This document shows, piece by piece, positions 1 to 4,131 of a stretch of DNA of 20,123 bases (the first letter of the stretch is position 1; each line of letters starts with the position of its first letter). The notes under the pieces are model-generated. The model saw only the letters and a list, made by a program, of their open reading frames with translations, did not search any database and had not been told where the DNA came from. The stretch lies in IMG/VR virus record IMGVR_UViG_3300027911_000079, positions 1-20,123 of that record. The stretch is one strand, 5' to 3'. Origin of the DNA: a virus. Both the position numbers and the translations under genes were made by a program.

Positions 1-3
1 AAC

Positions 4-20
4 AAACCGCTGGAGAGCAC
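4..20 (+). promoter_or_regulatory. Shared ribosome-binding leader, copy 1
   Basis: The sequence AAACCGCTGGAGAGCAC lies just before the ATG at 23. Its GGAGAG core sits five bases from the start. The same 17-nt block recurs, with small changes, before the genes starting at 164, 913 and 1575. Confidence 0.6.
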
Positions 21-22
21 AG

Positions 23-142
23 ATGTTCAATATCACGCACCGCAAAGTCGGAGGCATTCACTTCCTCGCTATCGGGCAGTTCCGCATTTCTTTTTGCCGC
101 AGCCGCAAAATTCCCGCTTCATGGATGCCGGTACAACTCTGA
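23..142 (+). CDS. Small hypothetical basic protein, 39 aa
   Basis: This open frame starts MFNITHRKVGG and ends at a TGA at 140-142. I recognise no family. The protein is short and basic, with one Cys and no clear membrane segment. The case for it is the strong GGAGAG site five bases upstream, inside a leader that also precedes three other genes. The next gene starts 21 bases after its stop behind another copy of that leader, so the spacing looks like a real phage gene. The window begins only 22 bases upstream, so any promoter is out of view. Confidence 0.5.
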   Translation: MFNITHRKVGGIHFLAIGQFRISFCRSRKIPASWMPVQL

Positions 143-143
143 C

Positions 144-160
144 GAATCGCTGGAGAGCGC
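144..160 (+). promoter_or_regulatory. Shared ribosome-binding leader, copy 2
   Basis: GAATCGCTGGAGAGCGC precedes the ATG at 164, with GGAGAG six bases from the start. Together with the preceding GAC it is nearly identical to copy 4, before the gene at 1575. Confidence 0.6.
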
Positions 161-163
161 AAC

Positions 164-775
164 ATGGCCACTTTTAGCATGGGCACATTAGGCACCGATA
201 CCGATCTAGGGTCCCTGTTTGATATCGAAATGGCTCCCGATCTCCCCACCACTCCGGAGAGCATCGGCGCTACGTGGCAGCAAATTAAATGCCGCAAGTG
301 TGGTGGTGGCGGAAAGTTCATTGGCTGGTCCGGCCGCCCGGTAGGTCCCTGCTTCGCTTGCAAGGGAACCGGCTTCCATGTTGCAGAGCCACGCAACGAT
401 CCGGCCATCGATGTAAGCAAGATTGAAATTGCTTTCGCCACAGCGCATAAGAACGGTGTCAAAACTCCAAAATTGCGCCTTGGCGCGTTCATGTTTTCGC
501 GTGCTCCGGACCATGGTAAAAATGCCGGTTCGGTATATGTCAAGCAAGGAAGCGAATACCTGGGCAAAGTGACAGCCGGCAAGTTTCTCGCCACGCGCGG
601 ATGCGGTGATGACCGCCAAGCGCAGGTTATCGAGGCGGCAGCCAACCCAGACGCGGCGGCCAAGGCTTATGGTTTCCGGACCGGTTCATGCTCTTGCTGC
701 GGCCGGGAATTGACCAACGCCGAATCTATCAGATTGGGAATCGGCCCGATATGTGCAGAGAAATATGGTTTCTAA
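164..775 (+). CDS. Zinc-knuckle protein with DUF6011-like C-terminus, 203 aa
   Basis: The start is set by the strong GGAGAG leader. Residues about 43-69 contain two CxxC pairs with Gly-rich spacing (CRKCGGGG, then CFACKGTG), resembling the zinc-binding repeats of DnaJ. No J-domain is present, so this is not a chaperone. The last 30 residues contain SCSCCGRELTNAESIRLGIG and then PICAEKYGF. This Cys pattern with GIGPxC fits the DUF6011 domain of phage and plasmid proteins, a presumed small zinc-binding fold. The middle part (EYLGKVTAGKFLA) resembles other phage hypothetical proteins with this tail. A nucleic-acid or protein-binding accessory role is likely, but no enzymatic function can be read. 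Confidence 0.85.
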   Translation: MATFSMGTLGTDTDLGSLFDIEMAPDLPTTPESIGATWQQIKCRKCGGGGKFIGWSGRPVGPCFACKGTGFHVAEPRNDPAIDVSKIEIAFATAHKNGVKTPKLRLGAFMFSRAPDHGKNAGSVYVKQGSEYLGKVTAGKFLATRGCGDDRQAQVIEAAANPDAAAKAYGFRTGSCSCCGRELTNAESIRLGIGPICAEKYGF

Positions 776-935
776 CGCCATGCTGTCCTCTGAAGAAAAG
801 CGGGATATTATGCTGTGGTTCGGATGGGGAGCTGTGCTAGGCTACCCTACCGGACCGCGGGCGTACCTTCGGGAAGCAATGAAGCCGGACAACAAACTGC
901 TGGAGAGTAGAAATGACCACCACATTCGCCCGTAA
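765..935 (+). CDS. Small hypothetical protein, 56 aa
   Basis: This frame bridges the genes at 164-775 and 913-1113. It overlaps the first by 11 bases and the second by 23. The protein begins MVSNAMLSSEEKRDIM and contains LWFGWGAVLGYPTGPRAY, one moderately hydrophobic stretch with Trp and Gly. I recognise no family. AGAGA at 757-761 could serve as the ribosome site for the ATG at 765. ATG 780 is an alternative, and a GTG at 753 extends the frame. The end overlaps the leader of the next gene, which weakens the call, but without it about 135 bases would be empty in a tightly packed region. Confidence 0.4.
   Translation: MVSNAMLSSEEKRDIMLWFGWGAVLGYPTGPRAYLREAMKPDNKLLESRNDHHIRP
894..910 (+). promoter_or_regulatory. 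Shared ribosome-binding leader, copy 3
   Basis: AAACTGCTGGAGAGTAG precedes the ATG at 913, with GGAGAG five bases away. With the preceding AAC it closely matches copy 1 at the start of the window. Confidence 0.6.
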
Positions 936-1113
936 AGACCGCGTTCGCATTCTTGCCGCACAACCGCTCCCATCCGGTAAAACCGTTCAGCTTGTCGGAC
1001 TGGTAGATTTTTTCCGCGCCGACGGCTTGATTGATGTCCGCGTTTCAACTCCAGGGATGTATTCGGGCGGAATCTTCAAAGTGTCCGCCGGCGAAATCGA
1101 GAAGATCGTTTGA
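913..1113 (+). CDS. Small hypothetical protein, 66 aa
   Basis: The start is fixed by the leader's GGAGAG. The protein (MTTTFARKDRVRILAAQPLP... ending AGEIEKIV) alternates charged and hydrophobic residues, with VQLVGLVDFF and a Gly-rich GMYSGGIFKVSAGEI stretch. That suggests a small all-beta, SH3- or KOW-like barrel, but this is only an impression from the pattern. It has no Cys and no membrane segment. It is followed after 12 bases by the gene at 1126, so the two are probably co-transcribed. Confidence 0.7.
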   Translation: MTTTFARKDRVRILAAQPLPSGKTVQLVGLVDFFRADGLIDVRVSTPGMYSGGIFKVSAGEIEKIV

Positions 1114-1125
1114 CAGGAGGACAAC

Positions 1126-1320
1126 ATGAAAACGAATTCTTTCTGGAGCTACCAGTCAAGCACACCAACTCCGCACGTATCTGACTTGCCGGATGCCGCG
1201 CTTCTCGGCACGCAAGAGCAGTTTGAACAGCTATCGCCCGGTATGCGCCGCGAAATTTTGCGGACAGCGCAGAAAAAAAAAAAATCTAATCCGCAGCAAA
1301 AATTTCCTTGGGAGGCTTGA
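1126..1320 (+). CDS. Small hypothetical protein with FPWEA tail, 64 aa
   Basis: A strong CAGGAGG site precedes the ATG. The protein begins MKTNSFWSYQSSTPTPHVSD. Residues about 24-45 form an amphipathic helix (LLGTQEQFEQLSPGMRREIL), followed by a Lys run and the C-terminus QQKFPWEA. The FPWE tail recurs at the ends of other proteins in this window (KHAFPWRQA, KHAFPWEPQA, PYPWEF), partly because the underlying DNA (TTTCCTTGGGAGG) doubles as the ribosome site of the next gene. A 12-base A run (1273-1284) inside the gene encodes the Lys run and could be slippage-prone. The function is unknown. Confidence 0.65.
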   Translation: MKTNSFWSYQSSTPTPHVSDLPDAALLGTQEQFEQLSPGMRREILRTAQKKKKSNPQQKFPWEA

Positions 1321-1332
1321 CGGGAGGATAAC

Positions 1333-1512
1333 ATGAAAAATGAACTCCAATTCCTTGCCGACTTGCACAAAACAGGCAAAGCCGATAGGTGGGGATGGAC
1401 GCAGCATGTAATCGGTGCGTACCTGCTCAGTACCAACGGAACGGCATGGACCGCTGTAAATATGACAACCGGCCGCCGCATTAATTTAAGAAAAGTCATG
1501 AAAAGCGCTTGA
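1333..1512 (+). CDS. Small hypothetical protein, 59 aa
   Basis: CGGGAGGATAAC directly precedes the ATG, a strong site placed just after the stop of the previous gene. The protein begins MKNELQFLADLHKTGKADRW and ends RRINLRKVMKSA. It contains GWTQHVIGAYLLSTNGTAW, which could be a helix-strand pair. There are no Cys residues and no signal or membrane segment. The TGA stop overlaps a TTGACT that is a candidate -35 box for the next gene. Confidence 0.65.
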   Translation: MKNELQFLADLHKTGKADRWGWTQHVIGAYLLSTNGTAWTAVNMTTGRRINLRKVMKSA

Positions 1513-1537
1513 CTGCCACTCCGAATCACTGTACAGA
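1509..1537 (+). promoter_or_regulatory. Candidate sigma70-type promoter with CTGTACAG dyad
   Basis: TTGACT at 1509-1514 is followed 17 bases later by TACAGA at 1532-1537, a weak -10. The -10 overlaps the 8-bp palindrome CTGTACAG at 1529-1536. The gap of 62 bases before the ATG at 1575 is long for this region, which fits a promoter. The layout resembles sites at 6105 and 9061. Confidence 0.35.
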
Positions 1538-1555
1538 TACATACACCGAAACGAC

Positions 1556-1572
1556 GAACCGCTGGAGAGCGA
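1556..1572 (+). promoter_or_regulatory. Shared ribosome-binding leader, copy 4
   Basis: GAACCGCTGGAGAGCGA precedes the ATG at 1575, with GGAGAG six bases upstream. This decides the start against the in-frame GTG-type extension back to 1509, which has no ribosome site. Confidence 0.6.
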
Positions 1573-1574
1573 AA

Positions 1575-1799
1575 ATGAATACCGCCCCGATCGCCTGTGC
1601 CATGTTTAACAAATCCCATAACGGATACGTCCCTGCGATCCACTATCCTGGTCGGAAAGTCGCGTACCTCCAGTTTGCGCGTTTCCCGCGCAAAACCAAA
1701 GCGACGGCAATTGAAGCCGTCGAATACGCAGAAGCTGTGATGCTGTACCGGCGCCTGATGGCGCCACGGCATGCCTTCGGTATCGAATGTGCAGCTTAA
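1575..1799 (+). CDS. Small hypothetical protein, 74 aa
   Basis: The start is set by the leader copy just upstream. The protein contains GYVPAIHYPGRKVAYLQF, then a basic FPRKTKATA and a predicted amphipathic helix (AIEAVEYAEAVMLYRRLM). The pattern fits a small alpha/beta fold, possibly an AP2-like or DRBM-like single-strand hairpin followed by a helix, but no family can be named. It ends in IECAA and a TAA, and the first AAAGCATGCTTT palindrome begins at this stop. Confidence 0.65.
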   Translation: MNTAPIACAMFNKSHNGYVPAIHYPGRKVAYLQFARFPRKTKATAIEAVEYAEAVMLYRRLMAPRHAFGIECAA

Positions 1800-1813
1800 A
1801 AAGCATGCTTTTT
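1798..1813. repeat. AAAGCATGCTTT palindrome, copy 1 (16 bp perfect)
   Basis: A 16-bp perfect palindrome, AAAAAGCATGCTTTTT, starts at the stop codon of the 1575 gene and ends 13 bases before the GTG of the methyltransferase. It is the longest of the copies and is followed by more T residues. Confidence 0.75.
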
Positions 1814-1826
1814 TATAGAGACATCC

Positions 1827-2609
1827 GTGAAAACATACTATAATGAAATAGAACCATACGCTGCGCAATGGCTCCGCAATTTGATTGCTGGAGGGTACAT
1901 AGCGCCGGGCGACGTGGATGAACGTGACATCAGGGACGTTAGGCCGGATGACCTTAAAGGTTACGTGCAATGCCATTTCTTTGCCGGGCTCGGAGGCTGG
2001 AGTCATGCGCTCCGCCTTGCCGGATGGCCCGACGATCGCCACGTATGGACAGGCTCTTGCCCGTGCCAGCCATTTTCCGTGGCGGGCAAGAAGCGAGGCT
2101 TTGCCGACAACCGGCACCTGCGGCCCGAATGGTTCCGGCTTATCCGCGAGTGCGGTCCTGCAACGGTCTTTGGAGAGCAAGTTGCGAGTGCAGTTGATTG
2201 GCTCAGTCTTGTGCGCGGTGACTTGGAAAGCATGGGTTACATCGTCGGGGCAATGCCGATCGAAGCCGCGTGCGCGGGTGCGTTCCATCTCCGGAACCGC
2301 TATTGGTTTGTGGCCGACGCCAGATACGATGGCAGGGCCGCACGGCACAAGGGGCATCAGTACGAATCCGGCGCATCAATCGGCCAGAGATTTGCAGGCA
2401 ACGACGTGGGCGACTCCCGTAGCGCGGGATTGGCGATCGGATCGCTCGCAGAAGACGGGCGAGGAACTATACGGCATGAAAGGCCGTCCTCTGGCACGGC
2501 AGGCAATGGAAGCGGCAACCTGGGTTTCCCCAATAGCGACCGATGCGCATCGGGGAGTGCTACCGCCTCGTCCACACGACACGGGCATTCCGCTCTCGCA
2601 GCAGATTGA
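1827..2609 (+). CDS. DNA cytosine-C5 methyltransferase (Dcm type), cut by an in-frame TGA
   Basis: This enzyme family transfers a methyl group from SAM to cytosine C5 in DNA. From the GTG start (weak AGAGA upstream), the frame shows motif I FFAGLGG (residues 51-57), the catalytic PCQPFS loop (79-84, Cys80), FGEQV (115-119, in place of the usual ENV) and HLRNRYWFVAD (154-164, motif VIII). A variable target-recognition-like stretch follows. The frame then meets TGA at 2607-2609. Directly after it, the same frame resumes with WLQCADGKLRPVKPG and the motif X region GNAIVPQVA, so the gene is a full-length methyltransferase with one stop. Without readthrough the 260-aa product lacks motif X and is probably inactive. 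A second conserved frame overlaps it (1918-2790). The likely role is protection of phage DNA from host restriction. Confidence 0.75.
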   Translation: MKTYYNEIEPYAAQWLRNLIAGGYIAPGDVDERDIRDVRPDDLKGYVQCHFFAGLGGWSHALRLAGWPDDRHVWTGSCPCQPFSVAGKKRGFADNRHLRPEWFRLIRECGPATVFGEQVASAVDWLSLVRGDLESMGYIVGAMPIEAACAGAFHLRNRYWFVADARYDGRAARHKGHQYESGASIGQRFAGNDVGDSRSAGLAIGSLAEDGRGTIRHERPSSGTAGNGSGNLGFPNSDRCASGSATASSTRHGHSALAAD

Positions 2610-2790
2610 GGCAACATTGAATGGCTCCAATGTGCAGACGGAAAACTTAGGCCAGTTAAACCCGGAATTCGTCTGTTGGCTCATGGGGTACCCGCAAGAG
2701 TGGGTAAATTGCGCGCCCTCGGCAATGCCATCGTCCCGCAAGTCGCGGCAGAATTCATTAAAGCATGCTTTCCCCTGGAGGCAGGCATGA
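1918..2790 (+). CDS. Overlapping (+1 frame) phage methyltransferase-associated protein, 290 aa
   Basis: This uninterrupted frame is shifted by one base from the cytosine methyltransferase and lies over nearly all of it. Its protein resembles a phage family often labelled DNA methyltransferase. It has SLPGSEAGVMRSALPDGPT, LQRSLESKLR, TWKAW, repeated WxTP or WATP elements (LWPTPDTM, TWATPVARDW, TWVSPIATDA) and the end LNPEFVCWLMGYPQEW...PSSRKS. Recognition of the family is from memory. Its TGA overlaps the ATG of the next gene (ATGA at 2787-2790), a junction also used at 2936, 3241, 7167 and 7917, which supports real translation. ATG 1948 is an alternative start (MTLKVTC). The C-terminus KHAFPWRQA comes from the palindromic repeat. 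Its function is unknown. Confidence 0.5.
   Translation: MNVTSGTLGRMTLKVTCNAISLPGSEAGVMRSALPDGPTIATYGQALARASHFPWRARSEALPTTGTCGPNGSGLSASAVLQRSLESKLRVQLIGSVLCAVTWKAWVTSSGQCRSKPRARVRSISGTAIGLWPTPDTMAGPHGTRGISTNPAHQSARDLQATTWATPVARDWRSDRSQKTGEELYGMKGRPLARQAMEAATWVSPIATDAHRGVLPPRPHDTGIPLSQQIEATLNGSNVQTENLGQLNPEFVCWLMGYPQEWVNCAPSAMPSSRKSRQNSLKHAFPWRQA
2610..2786 (+). pseudogene. C-terminal part of the cytosine methyltransferase, behind the TGA
   Basis: In the frame of the methyltransferase begun at 1827, the bases after TGA 2607-2609 read GNIEWLQCADGKLRPVKPG and then LAHGVPARVGKLRALG with NAIVPQVAAEFIKACF. The second part is motif X, which packs against the SAM-binding site and is needed for a complete fold. 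This fragment has no plausible start (a TTG at 2676 only) and no ribosome site, so alone it is unlikely to be made. It would be used only through readthrough of the TGA or in a relative without the stop. The open frame continues past 2786 into the gene starting at 2787. Confidence 0.6.
2760..2771. repeat. AAAGCATGCTTT palindrome, copy 2
   Basis: A 12-bp perfect palindrome at the end of the methyltransferase locus. It is followed by CCCCTGGAGGCAGGCATGA, which provides the ribosome site and ATGA junction for the gene at 2787. Confidence 0.75.
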
Positions 2791-2939
2791 GCTACGAAGA
2801 AACTGGTATCTGTGCTTGCGGGAAAGCGGCAATGGATGGCATACGGTGCCGTCTGGACCCGCCCCCATGGCTGCCTCTGCCAAGCCCGGCGGAGGCGCCG
2901 CCCATAAAGCATGCTTTTCCTTGGGAGCCACAGGCATGA
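2787..2939 (+). CDS. Small Cys-containing hypothetical protein, 50 aa
   Basis: CTGGAGG precedes the ATG, and the ATGA overlap couples it to the 1918 frame. The protein begins MSYEETGICACGKAAMDGIR, has Cys at residues 9, 11 and 21, then a Pro-rich part (DPPPWLPLPSPAEAPP) and the tail IKHAFPWEPQA. Its reading frame is also the continuation of the cytosine methyltransferase frame, so it could be a C-terminal extension rather than a separate gene. The TGA again overlaps the ATG of the next gene. I recognise no family. Confidence 0.5.
   Translation: MSYEETGICACGKAAMDGIRCRLDPPPWLPLPSPAEAPPIKHAFPWEPQA
2906..2917. repeat. AAAGCATGCTTT palindrome, copy 3
   Basis: A 12-bp palindrome followed by TCCTTGGGAGCCACAGGCATGA. 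It is arranged like copy 2: palindrome, CCTGG or CCTTGG, ribosome site, CAGGCATGA junction. Confidence 0.75.
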
Positions 2940-3244
2940 CTTTCCCTTGGCAGGCTAGCGAACGTTCGCTAGAAGAAACCGTGCGCGCAATCCAAGCGGA
3001 TATGCTATTCGCAGTCGGCCATACGGCCGTCCTGGTCCGTAGTAGCATGCCGGAATTGCGTACGGTCGCAAATACGGCCCGGGGGCAGGAAATACCGCAA
3101 GGATTGTGCACCTATAACGACGGCTCGACAGTAGAATTCCAAGATATCGGCATGCCGCAAATCAACGTTCCCACCATGACGATGCATGAGTTGGTACAGG
3201 CTGTGCATGCCAAAGCGACAGAATTGGGATTATGGCTGCCATGA
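2936..3244 (+). CDS. Hypothetical protein, 102 aa
   Basis: It starts in an ATGA overlap with the previous gene, with TTGGGAG about 12 bases upstream. The protein begins MTFPWQASERSLEETVRAIQ and contains ADMLFAVGHTAVLVRSSMPE, TARGQEIPQGLCTY and a C-terminal helix HELVQAVHAKATELGLWLP. It has one Cys and no membrane segment or signal peptide. I do not recognise a family. Its stop overlaps the ATG of the adenine-methyltransferase-like gene in another ATGA, so the two are probably translated together. Confidence 0.7.
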   Translation: MTFPWQASERSLEETVRAIQADMLFAVGHTAVLVRSSMPELRTVANTARGQEIPQGLCTYNDGSTVEFQDIGMPQINVPTMTMHELVQAVHAKATELGLWLP

Positions 3245-3789
3245 CAACTGTCGCATCCGGATACGAACGAGAGCCGAATGATCTGTACGAAACGGAACCT
3301 TGGGCGACAAGAGTGCTGTTGCGACGGTTCCCGTCCGTACGGGGGCGTAACATCTGGGAACCCGCAGCCGGTAACCACAAGATCGCCGACGTATTGCGTT
3401 GGGAGGGTGCAAACGTACATGCGTCGGACATAGTGCAGTATGACAGAAAACACGATGGCATTTTGGATTTTCTGAAAGTACCGTCACCACAGACGCCATA
3501 TGACATAGTTACCAATCCGCCGTATGGACCAGGCAACAGGATTGCAGCGCAATTTGCGCGGTTAGCGCTGCAACGAACTGACAATTGGATCGCGTTGCTC
3601 ATGCCGGCGATATTTGACTTTGGCAAGAGTCGTCGCGACTTATTTGCCGATAACCCGCGTTTTGCCTTCAAAATTGCCCTAGTGGACAGAATTCAGTGGT
3701 TCGACGGGGAACATGGCGGAACGCAAAACCATGCGTGGTACGTGTGGAAACCGATTAACGTGCCGATTCTGTACTATGAGGGGAAATAA
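3241..3789 (+). CDS. SAM-dependent DNA adenine methyltransferase-like protein, 182 aa
   Basis: The protein has a class I methyltransferase core. EPAAG at residues 40-44 matches the SAM-binding motif I, D63 lies in the expected acidic position after the second strand, and TNPPYG (91-96) is the NPPY catalytic motif of N6-adenine (or N4-cytosine) amino-methyltransferases. Motif I before NPPY gives the gamma/alpha order. At 182 aa it is only a catalytic core with no target-recognition domain, so target choice may be loose or need a partner. I chose ATG 3241 for the ATGA coupling. ATG 3232 in the same frame adds three residues. It sits in the same transcription unit as the cytosine methyltransferase, consistent with genome modification against restriction. 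Confidence 0.8.
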   Translation: MTTVASGYEREPNDLYETEPWATRVLLRRFPSVRGRNIWEPAAGNHKIADVLRWEGANVHASDIVQYDRKHDGILDFLKVPSPQTPYDIVTNPPYGPGNRIAAQFARLALQRTDNWIALLMPAIFDFGKSRRDLFADNPRFAFKIALVDRIQWFDGEHGGTQNHAWYVWKPINVPILYYEGK

Positions 3790-3790
3790 C

Positions 3791-4102
3791 ATGCGTTGCT
3801 GGCCTCTGGACGTCATCCGCACATCTGCGTTGCTACCGGCCCATTGCGCATGGGAGCTGCGAATAGTACATGAAACGCGTCATTTGTCGCAAATGGCAAT
3901 TAACGCCTGCTGGCACGTAGCGCGACGTACTGAACCGGTTGAGATGACTGGGCTCGTCATGGTAAAATCAGATGACGATCTGGCACCAAAATTCACCTAC
4001 TTGCGAGAACCGCCATTCGAACAATGGAAACGGCTGGACCGCATCGTCATCGTGGACGCATTTCACGGCGGTCTTGAAATAGTAATGAGCACATCGCATT
4101 AA
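3791..4102 (+). CDS. Hypothetical protein, 103 aa
   Basis: GAGGGGAAATAAC gives a ribosome site directly before ATG 3791, two bases after the previous stop. A longer in-frame reading back to 3713 is a shadow of the methyltransferase gene. The protein begins MRCWPLDVIRTSALLPAHCA, has Cys and Trp scattered through it, and ends RLDRIVIVDAFHGGLEIVMS plus TSH. The balance of residues suggests a compact alpha/beta protein. I recognise no family. Its TAA is at the edge of palindrome copy 4. Confidence 0.7.
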   Translation: MRCWPLDVIRTSALLPAHCAWELRIVHETRHLSQMAINACWHVARRTEPVEMTGLVMVKSDDDLAPKFTYLREPPFEQWKRLDRIVIVDAFHGGLEIVMSTSH

Positions 4103-4112
4103 AGCATGCTTT
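4101..4112. repeat. AAAGCATGCTTT palindrome, copy 4
   Basis: The palindrome starts inside the TAA stop of the 3791 gene and is followed by TTCACGGTAG before the helicase ATG at 4132. No strong Shine-Dalgarno sequence is seen between them. Confidence 0.75.
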
Positions 4113-4131
4113 TTCACGGTAGCTAACTAAC

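Noticed and set aside
1798-1813. Palindrome as an intrinsic terminator
   Set aside because: The only stem is A/T-rich with one G-C pair and a four-base loop. Other copies lack a long T run and one is inside the helicase gene. Termination is possible at copy 1 but not supported for the set.
1149-2357. 402-codon open frame on the - strand
   Set aside because: It lies antisense to at least four + strand genes with good ribosome sites and to methyltransferase motifs, and its protein has no recognisable domain. It is an antisense shadow.
2607-2609. TGA read as Trp across the whole genome (alternative code)
   Set aside because: TGA is the stop of many clear genes here (nuclease, SSB, both methylases) and takes part in several ATGA junctions, so the standard code is used.
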